The notes beneath the pieces are model-generated. The model searched no databases and was not told the origin of the DNA. It saw nothing but the letters and a program-made list of their open reading frames with translations. From Holosporales bacterium (GTDB lineage: Bacteria > Pseudomonadota > Alphaproteobacteria > Holosporales > Holosporaceae), in assembly GCA_947457385.1 (NCBI GenBank), contig CANGUX010000002.1, positions 1 through 58,040 of the forward strand: 58,040 nucleotides of DNA, in the 5' to 3' direction. Shown in pieces: positions 18,653-27,780 of the stretch. Each line of letters begins with the position of its first letter. Position 1 is the first letter of the stretch. Made by a program: the position numbers and the translations under genes.

Positions 18653-19806
18653 CGTCCTCTTTAGTAGCTCCCAAACCTTTGCTTTTTGTCATTGCGGGAG
18701 AACCCTCGGGAGATCTATTGGGAGAATCGATTCTTAAGGCATTACGCCAGCAATTTCCCCATTTGACCATAGCAGGCGTTGGGGGGCCCCGCATGGAACA
18801 GGCTGGCGCCTTTCAATCCCTTCTGCCTTTTTCTTCCCTTTCTTTGATGGGCCTTTCTCTGTTAAAAGCCTTGCCTTCTTTATGGCGTCAGTTGCGTTTT
18901 GTGCGAAAAAAAGTCAAAGAATTAAAACCCATTGGCCTTTTGACCATCGATTGTCCTGAATTTTCTCTACGCGTAAGCCGTCATGTTGTGGGGATTCCTC
19001 GTATCCATTGTGTCGCCCCTAGCGTATGGGCATGGCGTCCAGGACGCGCCAAACGGTTGCCACGAGACACCGATGTATTGCTATCTCTTTTTCCCTTTGA
19101 AGCTCCCTATTTTACCCATATGCCTTATGCCTTTGTGGGGCATCCTGTTTTTGAACGTCCTGCAGGATGTGCTAAGCGCTTTTGGTCTGAACAGGGCGAA
19201 AAAAGACCCCTGCTCTGCTTATTGCCAGGCAGCCGTGAGAGTGAAATACGCTCTTTTTTGCCGATTTTTTTAGATACTTTTCTGCGCCTCAAAGCAACAT
19301 TTCCTCAGCTTCATGGCGTCATAGCCTGTCCTTTGTCCCTAAAAAAACTGGCTCAAACCTTGGCGCCAGGGTTTCCTATGGTCTGGGATGAACAACAAAA
19401 AAGCGATCTTTTTGCTGCTGCAACGGTGGCCCTTGCTGCTTCAGGAACGGTTAGCTTGGAACTGGCTCATCATGGTACGCCTATGGTTATTGGATACCGT
19501 GTTTCTAAACTCACAGAATGGATTGCAAGAAGCTTATTGCGCCTATCTTGCGTGTCTCTCATTAATATTGTTGGAAAAGAAGCCATCGTTCCTGAATGTT
19601 TGCAACAGGATTTTAATAGCACTCGGCTTGCGCAAGAAATTGCTTTTCTTTTAGAGCATCCTGAACAACGTATGATACAACAAAAAAAAGCAACTCTTGC
19701 CCTCCAATCCATGGCCAGCACTCCTTCGTTTTCTAAGGGTGCAGCTTATGAAATCGCAAAAATCTTAGGTCTTGCCGCCTATGGAAAAGAAGAAAAAGTA
19801 TCATGA
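18649..19806 (+). CDS. lpxB: Lipid-A-disaccharide synthase
   Basis: Peripheral membrane glycosyltransferase (GT19) joining UDP-diacylglucosamine and lipid X to make the lipid A disaccharide; 385 residues, normal length. Diagnostic stretches are FVIAGEPSGDLLGESIL near the N-terminus, VAPSVWAWRPGRAKR and LLPGSRESEIRSFLP in the middle, and AASGTVSLELAHHGTPMVIGYR in the C-terminal half. The ATG overlaps the cyaY stop and its TGA overlaps the next ATG, so all three are translationally coupled. Presence of lpxB implies that the organism makes lipid A. The usual neighbours lpxA, fabZ and lpxD are not in the window. Confidence 0.98.
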   Translation: MTSSLVAPKPLLFVIAGEPSGDLLGESILKALRQQFPHLTIAGVGGPRMEQAGAFQSLLPFSSLSLMGLSLLKALPSLWRQLRFVRKKVKELKPIGLLTIDCPEFSLRVSRHVVGIPRIHCVAPSVWAWRPGRAKRLPRDTDVLLSLFPFEAPYFTHMPYAFVGHPVFERPAGCAKRFWSEQGEKRPLLCLLPGSRESEIRSFLPIFLDTFLRLKATFPQLHGVIACPLSLKKLAQTLAPGFPMVWDEQQKSDLFAAATVALAASGTVSLELAHHGTPMVIGYRVSKLTEWIARSLLRLSCVSLINIVGKEAIVPECLQQDFNSTRLAQEIAFLLEHPEQRMIQQKKATLALQSMASTPSFSKGAAYEIAKILGLAAYGKEEKVS

Positions 19807-20966
19807 AATGCATGTGGAAAGTAGCTGCAAATTTGGCCTATCGCCATGTGTTACACCAACGCATGAAGAGCATAACCGCCATCTTAGGCGTCGCTTTTGC
19901 CTGCATTTTGGTCTTTACTCAAATAGGATTTCGGGATTCTCTTTTTCGCACGGCCGCGTCCTTTCCACGCAATTTAAAGGGAGATCTCTTTGTTCTCCAT
20001 CCTTTGACCGAGGCCATTTGGAGAGGGGTTAGCTTTCCTAAAAGAGATGTCATGCGCCTCTATGGACACCCTGCGGTTCAACGGGTTGACCCCTTTTATA
20101 TGGGGTTTGCGTCTTGGCAAAATCCTGAAACGCGTGAAAAAAATACCATTTTAGTTTTAGGCTATGATCTCCATGTCCCGCTTCTTAAAGGACAAGATCT
20201 TAACAGGCTGGCCCCCTTGCTGAGCAGCCAAGATACCCTGGCGTTTGATCGATTATCTCGGCCTGAATTTGGTCCGGTAGAGCCTTTGCTGCATCAGGGT
20301 GAACTGACGGTAGAGCTGAACGATCGCAAAGAAAAAGTGTTGGGAACCTTTGCCATGGGTACTTCTTTTGCAGCCTCTGGCAATGTGGTCATGGATGATA
20401 ACAATTTTTTACGCCTTTTCCCCCATCGAACCCGTGAACGCATCGATATAGGAGTCATTACTTTGGTGCCGGGGGCTTCTGTAGAGGCTACAAAAACAGA
20501 ACTTTTACCCTTCTTAGAATCAAACTTGGCGCTCTTTACCTCAGAAGAATTGGCCCTAAAAGAAGAAGACTATTGGAAACAACGCACCGCCATTGGGTTT
20601 ATGTTTGGTATGGGCGTGTTGATGGGGTTGGTAGTTGGCATGGTCATCGTCTACCAAATTTTATTTACCGATGTCATGAATCATTTACATGAATATGCAA
20701 CTTTACGAACCATAGGATATTCACAACGTGCTTGCGCTACAATCGTATTGTTTCAAGCCTTATTTCTTGCCATATTGGGATTTTTCCCTGGATTGTTTCT
20801 TTCCTTTGGGATTTACAGCCTTACAGAAAAAGCAACGATGTTGCCCATGGAATTGCCCTTTAAAACCATTTGTAGTGTTTTTTGCTTAATCATTGGCATG
20901 TGTACCTCATCGGGGCTTTTGGCCATCCAAAAGTTAAAACTGGCCAACCCTGCTGATTTGTTTTAG
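19803..20966 (+). CDS. DevC-like ABC transporter permease, orphan
   Basis: Integral-membrane ABC permease of the FtsX/MacB/DevC type, 387 residues. One N-terminal membrane segment (ITAILGVAFACILVFTQIGF) precedes a periplasmic domain of about 200 residues. Three membrane segments follow (around 263-285, 310-340 and 350-372), the standard layout of this family. DevC partners are an ATPase (DevA) and a periplasmic adaptor (DevB), often working with TolC; neither partner lies next to it, though a tolC is 3 kb away. Its ATG overlaps the lpxB stop. A role in exporting an envelope lipid or glycolipid is a guess from that coupling only. Confidence 0.82.
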   Translation: MKCMWKVAANLAYRHVLHQRMKSITAILGVAFACILVFTQIGFRDSLFRTAASFPRNLKGDLFVLHPLTEAIWRGVSFPKRDVMRLYGHPAVQRVDPFYMGFASWQNPETREKNTILVLGYDLHVPLLKGQDLNRLAPLLSSQDTLAFDRLSRPEFGPVEPLLHQGELTVELNDRKEKVLGTFAMGTSFAASGNVVMDDNNFLRLFPHRTRERIDIGVITLVPGASVEATKTELLPFLESNLALFTSEELALKEEDYWKQRTAIGFMFGMGVLMGLVVGMVIVYQILFTDVMNHLHEYATLRTIGYSQRACATIVLFQALFLAILGFFPGLFLSFGIYSLTEKATMLPMELPFKTICSVFCLIIGMCTSSGLLAIQKLKLANPADLF

Positions 20967-20984
20967 CTCTCTCTAAGGTGTTTT

Positions 20985-22457
20985 ATGACTTCTCCCATTT
21001 CCATTTTTTGGTTTAGACAAGATTTACGTCTTTCAGACAATCCTGGACTGACAGCAGCCTCCCAATTAGGCGCAATCCTTCCTATTTATATCTTGGATTC
21101 CTTAAGCGCTGCCCCCATTGCCCCCGCTGCTAGTAACCTCTATCTCCATCACAGCTTAGAAAAACTCCATCAGTCCCTCGATAATCATTTGAATATTTAT
21201 AAGGGAGATCCCAAAGAAATCCTTTTTCACCTAATAAAAACGTATCCCATTGAAAAAATACTTTGGAATCGTTGTTACGAACCTTGGCATCTATCCAAGG
21301 ATGCGCTGCTTGAAAAAAACCTCCGTGATTGGAACGTACCCTATGAGATTTTTAATGGGTCCTATTTATGGACACCAGAGGAAGTCAAAAAAGAAGACGG
21401 TACCTATTACAAAGTGTTTGGTGCTTATAAAAAAAAGGCACGCCTCATCTGCCCTAAAGCCCCTTTGCCATGTCCCAAAAACCTCGTGTTCATAAAAGAT
21501 TATAGCAACAAAACGACCCTTCATGATCTACGGTGTTTTCCAGGACATGCATGGCAACACCCTTTAAAAAAACACTGGGATTTTGGAGAAGAGGCAGCCC
21601 ATAAAAAGCTAGAAACTTTTTTGCATCACAGCCTATCAGGCTATAAAAAAGGTCGCAATTATCCAGCAGAAAAGCACACTTCTAATCTGTCTGTCCATCT
21701 CCACTTCGGAGAACTATCCCCCCATCAAGTCTGGAAAGCTGTTCATGACATAGGGCCATTGCATGCCGCTGAAGAAGATATCGACTGTTTTTTAAGTGAA
21801 ATGATTTGGAGAGAATTTTCCTGTTATCTCATGGTGCATTGCAAGAAAATGGCTTCAGATCCTTTCCAAGCCAAATTTAATGCCTTTCCTTGGGCGTACA
21901 ATCATACTTTTTTTAAGGCCTGGAAAACGGGAAGGACGGGGTATCCTTTTATTGATGCAGGGATGCGTGAACTTTGGCAAACAGGCTATATGCATAACCG
22001 CCTTCGCATGATTGTCGCTTCGTTCTTGGTAAAAAATTTAATGGTGCATTGGCATGATGGACGAGATTGGTTTTGGGATTGTCTTATGGATGCAGACTTT
22101 GCAAATAACACTGTAAGCTGGCAATGGGTCGCTGGGTGTGGCACAGATGCAGCACCTTTTTTTAGACTGTTCAATCCCATTACACAAGGGGAAACCTATG
22201 ATCCTTATGGACAATACACTAAAAAGTTTATACCTGAACTGGAGAAATTGCCCATCAAATATCTCTTTAAACCATGGGAAGCCCCAGAAAAAGTCTTACA
22301 AGATGCTGGTATTATCCTGGGCGTAACATACCCAAATCCCATTGTAGATTTTAAAACATCCAGGATCAAAGCGTTATCTGCCTACAAAGCCCTAGAACTT
22401 CCTTCTCATGATCCTCAATTTCATGCACAGCAATCTATTTTTTCGGATAAAGAATAA
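20985..22457 (+). CDS. phrB: Deoxyribodipyrimidine photolyase (cryptochrome/photolyase family)
   Basis: Light-dependent repair enzyme for pyrimidine dimers, 490 residues. The N-terminal antenna-binding alpha/beta domain begins FWFRQDLRLSDNPGL. The C-terminal FAD domain is well preserved (EMIWREFSCYLM, then GRTGYPFIDAGMRELWQTGYMHNR, then DADFANNTVSWQWVAGCGTDA, then FNPITQGETYDP), typical of class I CPD photolyases. It starts 18 bases after devC and ends the operon. Retention of a photolyase implies that the organism or its host is exposed to light at some stage. Confidence 0.95.
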   Translation: MTSPISIFWFRQDLRLSDNPGLTAASQLGAILPIYILDSLSAAPIAPAASNLYLHHSLEKLHQSLDNHLNIYKGDPKEILFHLIKTYPIEKILWNRCYEPWHLSKDALLEKNLRDWNVPYEIFNGSYLWTPEEVKKEDGTYYKVFGAYKKKARLICPKAPLPCPKNLVFIKDYSNKTTLHDLRCFPGHAWQHPLKKHWDFGEEAAHKKLETFLHHSLSGYKKGRNYPAEKHTSNLSVHLHFGELSPHQVWKAVHDIGPLHAAEEDIDCFLSEMIWREFSCYLMVHCKKMASDPFQAKFNAFPWAYNHTFFKAWKTGRTGYPFIDAGMRELWQTGYMHNRLRMIVASFLVKNLMVHWHDGRDWFWDCLMDADFANNTVSWQWVAGCGTDAAPFFRLFNPITQGETYDPYGQYTKKFIPELEKLPIKYLFKPWEAPEKVLQDAGIILGVTYPNPIVDFKTSRIKALSAYKALELPSHDPQFHAQQSIFSDKE

Positions 22458-22744
22458 ACACGCGATGGATGCTTTCGATGGCCTGGGAGACGTTTAAGAA
22501 AAGGTGCGTAATGACCGAGCTCTATGATGGAGAGCCGTAAAATTTTAGATAAGCATTGCTGATAAGATGTACATAGAAGGTGAAACGAATATTTTGAAAA
22601 ACAAGCTACATGACTGAGTTGCGCTAAGGTAAGCGTATGGTTTAGATGTTAAACAATAAAGGATAATAAAATCCAAAATTTATTTATGTTTTATCGGCCA
22701 AAGGTTTTTTTGGGGGGTAGTGACGGATATATTCATCGGTTTCT
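22458..22744. other. Intergenic stretch upstream of the IS1 remnant
   Basis: Nearly 290 bases with no ORF I can support. A GTGCG near 22504 and a GAGCCGT near 22532 superficially recall a group II intron boundary, but no domain V is present. The stretch may belong to the decayed mobile element next to it. Confidence 0.35.
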
Positions 22745-23400
22745 TACGTTAAGTGCGGCCATATTCGGGCGGATTACAGAGGTATAAATGCCGAGAGTGT
22801 AGGTTTTACACCCACAAAGCTCCTGCTGGGGTTTCACCGCGGGTTTGAAGCATTTAGCAATGATGCTGCATGCCCACTTCGGCCATGGTTGGTATTGCCA
22901 AGATTTTTAAGGTAAGCGACGTTGCTGTTCTTAAACGGATCAGGGCTTTTTCGGATGCAATTTCTATGCCAGCAGAGCCTGCTGAGATCATTCAGATTGA
23001 TAAAATGTGGCATGTTGTGAATGGGAAAAAAATCCTTTATGGATCTGGAGAGGTATCCATGGGGTATCCCGTCGCGCTCTCGGATGGCAATTAGGTGGCC
23101 CTGATGATGCCAGCTTCAAAGAGCGTATTGAGAAAATCGATGATGGAAAATCACCCTTGTAACCGATGAATGAGTCGCTTTCTTTAGACTGTTACCGGAA
23201 AATAGACACTTTTTTGCTAAAGATTTAACCTTCCCCATTGAGTCCACCAACAGCGCCATTCGTCATCGCCTCGCCCGTTTTAAGCAAAAATCAAAATTCA
23301 CTTCCAAAAGCCTTGACAGGGTCAAAAGGTCTTTGTTGCTTTTTCATTGTTTTCAAGACTACCCACACAATCTCGAGCCTCTCATTGTATCTTTTTTATC
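22745..23400 (+). pseudogene. IS1-family transposase, multiply frameshifted
   Basis: Pieces of one transposase can be followed through several frames. First comes a zinc ribbon, KCGHIR then a frameshift to GLQRYKCRECRFYT (about 22750-22820). Next is a helix-turn-helix segment, IAKIFKVSDVAVLKRIRAF (about 22897-22953), then IIQIDKMWHVVNGKK (22987-23030), which resembles the first DDE acidic motif region of IS1-type enzymes. Further pieces are WQLGGPDDASFKERIEKI (23087-23142), FFRLLPENRHFFAKDLTFPI, and STNSAIRHRLARFKQKSKF (23240-23300). The C-terminal tail runs on to about 23400. At least three frameshifts or stops make it inactive. The order matches IS1-group proteins with an InsA-like zinc finger fused to InsB. 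Confidence 0.85.
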
Positions 23401-23731
23401 ATTTAAATATATCAAAATTTCTTTTTTATAAAAAAATATCGCTAAAATCTGTATTTTCTGTATGTTTTATAGGGGCATGTGTTTTTGCAATAAGCTTACA
23501 ATCAACATGCTTTCCGTGGCTGATCCCCCATGTTGACGTCGGTGCAAAATAAGTTTTGCTTAAAAATCAGCAAATTTGGATGTATTCAGGTTAAGTTCTT
23601 TTTATTTGTTTTAATTCTAGCTTTTTAAAGAGTTTGTCTTTATGTGCCTCATGTTTTTTTCTTTTAGTCTTTTTTCTTTTATTCTTCCCAAAACTTAGGC
23701 TCTTCTTTTCACAAAATCAAAAACCACTTCC
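23401..23731. other. AT-rich spacer downstream of popZ
   Basis: About 330 bases between the transposase remnant and popZ. The sequence is T-rich on the plus strand, with several runs of five to seven T and no supported ORF. A popZ terminator may be here but no clean hairpin was found. Confidence 0.4.
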
Positions 23732-24226
23732 TCATCCTCTATAAGAAGCGTTCAATGCTTTCAGATAGATCCTCACTTCTTTGGCCACCAGCTCTGCGGC
23801 ATGCTCACGTAACCACTGACGCAAAAGCTCCTCTAAGTGTTGTTCTATGGTTTCTTGTTGTGAAACGAGAAAGGTTTTTAGGGCTGGATCTAGACGCTCT
23901 TTTAAAAAATCATACAGGGTCATGCTCCCTATGCTAGTACCAAAATCGCTGCCAGGTTTGGGCTGAGCAGAAGCACTTGTCTCTATAATTTTTTTAAAAG
24001 AAGCTAGCGCTTCTACCGCCTCAGAAACGCCCTTTCCTAAAGGGATATGTTCATTCGTCTGTTCTGGAAAAGCCTCTGATTCTGGAACACGCCGATTCAA
24101 TTCTACGATGTCTTCTGAAAGGGAATCCACCCGTTTCTCTGAGGGATAGGCCAAACGACGAATGGAATCTAACAGTGTATCTAAAGATTCCTCTTCAACA
24201 TGGTCTTGCTTTATAGCAACCTTCAC
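23732..24226 (-). CDS. popZ: PopZ-like protein (DUF2497)
   Basis: Likely polar organising protein, 164 residues. The layout fits DUF2497/PopZ: a short N-terminal helix (SLDTLLDSIRRLAY), a long acidic, Pro/Ser-containing disordered middle, and a conserved C-terminal helical block (MTLYDFLKERLDPALKTF, then LLRQWLREHAAELVAKEVR) used for oligomerisation. In Caulobacter PopZ forms a polar matrix that anchors the chromosome origin through ParB. It sits 18 bases downstream of tolC; tolC-DUF2497-valS is a familiar alphaproteobacterial arrangement, but valS is missing here and an IS1 remnant follows. Assignment rests on the terminal motifs and synteny. Confidence 0.82.
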   Translation of the reverse strand: MKVAIKQDHVEEESLDTLLDSIRRLAYPSEKRVDSLSEDIVELNRRVPESEAFPEQTNEHIPLGKGVSEAVEALASFKKIIETSASAQPKPGSDFGTSIGSMTLYDFLKERLDPALKTFLVSQQETIEQHLEELLRQWLREHAAELVAKEVRIYLKALNASYRG

Positions 24227-24244
24227 AAAACGATCTCCCTTGCT

Positions 24245-26038
24245 TTATGGTTTCTTCTCAGAGGCATCGTCAGGATTCTGAGAAGAAAATAAAGGCGTGC
24301 AATTGCCATCTTCACCTACAGAAAACCAAGCTTGATGATAGTCATCATAATAACGACAAGGATCATGCAAATCCACATCGAGTTTTAGCTCTGAAGCGGT
24401 CAATTTTCCCATCATTTGTGCCAATTGATAAGAACTTTTCACCAATTCGGCCGTATTTCTGATATATTGACGTTCGCCTTCCAGCCAATATTCATAAAAA
24501 CGAAGCACTTCTACCAAGGAAATAGAACCCAATGTATATTCTGTGCGTCCCGATTCCAAAGCATCTTTGTTGGCATCGAGAGAAACCTTTGCAGAAGCCA
24601 CATTTTGCTTTGATGCTTCATAGGCCGCAAAACGTGACATGCAGAGCTCTATCAAAGTACGGCGCCTTCCTTCTATATCCAACCTAGATTCTTTAATCTT
24701 ATTTTCTGCTTCTCGATAATAAGACTGCTGCAGCCCTCGATTGTAAAGGGGCACAGTAAGGGTTAGATCTATCGATACATTTTGGCTTCGTGTACGTTTT
24801 CGGTTAGATAAGTAATTGGGACTTTCCTTGTTTTTTTCCCAAAATAACGCAGGACCTGCACTGGCAGAAAGATCTAAATTAGGAAGAAAATTAGAAACGG
24901 CTTTAGACGCGCCATACCGAGAAGCACGCTGTATATAACACCCTGCTTTTAAATTGGGATTATATTTCAAAGCCAAATGGGTCAGCGTTTCCAGTTTAGA
25001 TGGCATGTTTTGATAATATTCTGGCATGGTTAAGGTGGGACAAAGAGGCGTTCCAACCATGGCCTGAAGAGATGCCCGAGAGGCCTGGAGTTGCATCATC
25101 ATGGTTTTGACTTGAATAGAAGCACTGGAAAGACGTGCTTTGGCCATATCTACGTCGGCTTTTCGTTGATCTCCAATTTCATAATGCGCTTGGGTTTCTT
25201 TTAACACCCTCAACAAATAGCCCTCATAGGTTCTATCCGCTTTTAACAGTGCCTCATGCATCACCACCGAAATAAAGGCAGAAACCACATTCATCAAAAC
25301 ATCTTGTTCTAGCACAGCAAGATCGTAAATCTGAGCCCTAAACTTTTCCAACGCTTCGCCTTGGCTTGCTATGGTGCCTCCTCCGGCATAAATATTTTGA
25401 GAAGCCATCAAATTAAAATTAGCTTGATTGCTGCGTGTCGTCCCTTTAGAGGTATACCCTGCCAAAGGCTTCGTCGTTAATCCAGGATATTGTTCTCTAT
25501 TTTGCATAAAAGAGGATCGTGTCTTGCCGGCCTGCTGCGTCCCTCTAAGCTTGATATCAGGTCTCCATTGTGCATTGGCCTGAAAGACTTTTTCTACGTG
25601 CTCTCGCAATGCAATACGTTTTTGCTCTAACGCTACGTTATATTGATAGGCGGCAACCAACGCATCATCCAAAGATTGAACGACTTTTACAGCTGTCTTC
25701 CCTTCTTTGATGCGCTTGGTCACAGCGCGAATGACTTTTGCAGGGATGCCTGCATAGTGGAGCGGCGCGCGCTCACGAAGCATTTTGCGCTCTGTAAGGG
25801 TTGTGCCAGACATAGGAGCATCAGACTCCTTTTTTTTGATCTCTTTTTTTAATATAGATTCCTTGCTAGGATCCAAAAAGCTAGGCAAATCTTTGACCGT
25901 ATCCAAGGTTTCATTAGATGGAATACCTGGAATATCTTCCTCTTTTTCTAAATTTTTTTCCGTGAGAAGTCCCGATTGAGCCTCTAAACCCAACAAATGA
26001 ACCATCATGAACGTTAGAACTATACGCGTTCTTCTCAT
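24245..26038 (-). CDS. tolC: TolC-family outer-membrane efflux/secretion channel
   Basis: Outer-membrane trimeric channel for type I secretion or multidrug efflux, 597 residues, longer than E. coli TolC (493). After a signal peptide (VLTFMMVHLLGLEAQS) comes an extra region of roughly 110 residues, Lys/Glu/Pro-rich. The TolC repeat then follows: SLDDALVAAYQYNVALEQKR, QNIYAGGGT, EQDVLMNVVSAFI, ETQAHYEIGDQRKADVDMAKARL, LTVPLYNRGL and YTLGSISLVEVLRF. The C-terminal tail is acidic and Ser-rich. Presumed partners (ABC or RND pumps with adaptors) are not adjacent. Confidence 0.93.
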   Translation of the reverse strand: MRRTRIVLTFMMVHLLGLEAQSGLLTEKNLEKEEDIPGIPSNETLDTVKDLPSFLDPSKESILKKEIKKKESDAPMSGTTLTERKMLRERAPLHYAGIPAKVIRAVTKRIKEGKTAVKVVQSLDDALVAAYQYNVALEQKRIALREHVEKVFQANAQWRPDIKLRGTQQAGKTRSSFMQNREQYPGLTTKPLAGYTSKGTTRSNQANFNLMASQNIYAGGGTIASQGEALEKFRAQIYDLAVLEQDVLMNVVSAFISVVMHEALLKADRTYEGYLLRVLKETQAHYEIGDQRKADVDMAKARLSSASIQVKTMMMQLQASRASLQAMVGTPLCPTLTMPEYYQNMPSKLETLTHLALKYNPNLKAGCYIQRASRYGASKAVSNFLPNLDLSASAGPALFWEKNKESPNYLSNRKRTRSQNVSIDLTLTVPLYNRGLQQSYYREAENKIKESRLDIEGRRRTLIELCMSRFAAYEASKQNVASAKVSLDANKDALESGRTEYTLGSISLVEVLRFYEYWLEGERQYIRNTAELVKSSYQLAQMMGKLTASELKLDVDLHDPCRYYDDYHQAWFSVGEDGNCTPLFSSQNPDDASEKKP

Positions 26039-26214
26039 TGCGCTCCATACAACGAAGACTCTCTCCTCAACTTTAATCCAAAATTAAAGCCATAGCCAAT
26101 CCCCTTTGGCTTTTCTTCTATAAAAATAAGGCTTTTTTATTTTTTTGTTTTTCTTGCTCCGTATCCATAAAAAATCATAATAGAATCACTGCATTCTTAC
26201 TTCTTTTTTCCATC

Positions 26215-27153
26215 ATGGTTATTTCTCCTAGGCTTGCTTTAGAACAGTTTTTAGAAATGATGTCCAGCGAACGAGGAGCCTCTTCTCAAACCCTTTCCGC
26301 CTATAAAGGGGATCTTTTAACTTGGTTTGCTTTTTTAGGGGATACCCCTTTGGAACAAGTGACTCTAGAGCATCGCACCGCCTATTTAAAGACGCTCCAG
26401 CATCTTAATGCACGCACCCTCAATCGACGTCTTTCTGCTTTACGTCAATTTCATTGTTTTTTGTTGCAGGAAGGGATCCTGCAGGTGGATCCTTGGGAAG
26501 GAACACGCTCGGTGCGCATGCTTACAAAACTTCCTAGAAGCCCAAGCATTGAAGAAGTGACCCATTTGTTACGCTCTGCTTCAGAAGATGATTCCCCCAC
26601 AGGGCGACGATTATGGGCCTTGTTAGAGCTGCTTTATGCTACCGGCATGCGCATTTCAGAAGCCATCACCCTTCCCCTCCTTAGCCTGCCACAAGGGGAT
26701 GCCTTTTCCTTTCTGATTTTTGGGAAAGGAGGCCATGAACGCTTTGTTTTTTTAACGCCTCAGGCCATCGAAGCCCTCATCGCCTACCTGAAAATACGTT
26801 CTCATTTTTGTCAGCCATCTGCCCCTCCTTCTGCACGAGAGAACCCCTATCTTTTTCCTTCACGCGGTAAACACCTTACGCGACAAGGGGTGGGACAAGC
26901 TCTTAAAAACCTGGCTTTAACCAGTGGATTGAACCCTGAATTCTTTTCTCCTCACGGACTGCGTCATGCTTTTGCTACCCATTTGATGTCTCGTGGCGTA
27001 GATCTGATAACCCTAAAGCAACTTTTGGGACACCGGGACATTTCTACCACACAAATTTACACGCACGTAGAAACGCAACGATGGTCAGAACTGCTTGCAA
27101 CCCACCATCCATTGGGAGAAAAAGAACTGCCTTTATTGAAAAATAACGATTAA
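26215..27153 (+). CDS. xerD: Tyrosine site-specific recombinase XerD/XerC
   Basis: Chromosome-dimer resolving recombinase, 312 residues. The N-terminal SAM-like domain (LEQFLEMMSSERGASSQTLSAY) is followed by the catalytic domain with all active residues visible: Arg in TGMRISEA, Lys in FGKGGHERF, His/Arg in HGLRHAFATHL, His in LLGHRDISTTQ, and the Tyr nucleophile in IYTHV. XerD is favoured over XerC by overall resemblance, but the two are hard to separate without alignment. It is divergent from tolC. No dif-like site was found nearby. Confidence 0.93.
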   Translation: MVISPRLALEQFLEMMSSERGASSQTLSAYKGDLLTWFAFLGDTPLEQVTLEHRTAYLKTLQHLNARTLNRRLSALRQFHCFLLQEGILQVDPWEGTRSVRMLTKLPRSPSIEEVTHLLRSASEDDSPTGRRLWALLELLYATGMRISEAITLPLLSLPQGDAFSFLIFGKGGHERFVFLTPQAIEALIAYLKIRSHFCQPSAPPSARENPYLFPSRGKHLTRQGVGQALKNLALTSGLNPEFFSPHGLRHAFATHLMSRGVDLITLKQLLGHRDISTTQIYTHVETQRWSELLATHHPLGEKELPLLKNND

Positions 27154-27232
27154 AAAAAATTATTTGCTTTATAAAAATCAAATAGTAAAATAATGATAGT
27201 TAAAAAAAGTCACAAAGACTGTGAAAGAAAAG

Positions 27233-27780
27233 ATGAAAATCCTTCAAAAAACAATGCGGTTTATGGGCATGCTCTATGTGTGCTTTTTGATTTCCTTTGG
27301 CCATGCCTGGGGCAATAGAGAAGAGGTGCTCAAAGAATTCAATGAAATAAGCAATGAATACTGCGATAAAGCAGATTTTTTAGAGGAATTAAAATTTAAA
27401 TTTAATAATTTAAATGAATCAATAGGAAATGATTTTTTTGCAATAAAAAAAGATCTGAGGGAATTCTATTTAGACTTAGCTGATAGGATTCTTTTTTTCG
27501 CGGAAGAAAAGAAAGAACTATACGGAAAGATGAGGTGTCTAGAAGAAAAACTGTATCATCCTGAAAGTTAATGGCATGAGATCGGATTGGACTATTTAAA
27601 AAAGCCATTTGTTTATAGCTTTCTAGGGATAATTCCCACGGGTGTTGCGTTGGAAAAATCGTATAACAAGATGAAAAACCAGCGCATCCCCTTGAAAGAT
27701 CTAGAGTTAGACATCAAAAAAATACATGGAGCGCAGGGATGCTTACCCTTTCTCCCAGAAGAGGCTAAAGTTTCCTTTAG
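27233..27780 (+). pseudogene. Secreted protein gene interrupted by an in-frame TAA
   Basis: The first part encodes a signal peptide (MKILQKTMRFMGMLYVCFLI, cleavage near HAWG) followed by a charged, probably coiled-coil segment (EEVLKEFNEISNEY, then ELKFKFNNLNESIG), up to TAA at 27569-27571. The same frame resumes at once as WHEIGLDYLKKPFVYSFLGI and runs about 65 more sensible codons (KNQRIPLKDLELDIKKIH) before entering the 3' end of the opposite gene. Either the protein ends at the TAA (113 residues) or the gene was once about 180 or more residues and was broken by one nonsense change. ATG 27233 is preferred; GTG 27221 is also possible. I do not recognise the family. Confidence 0.55.

Noticed and set aside
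22500-22540. GTGCG and GAGCCGT resembling group II intron borders
   Set aside because: No domain V hairpin, no catalytic triad and no reverse transcriptase nearby.
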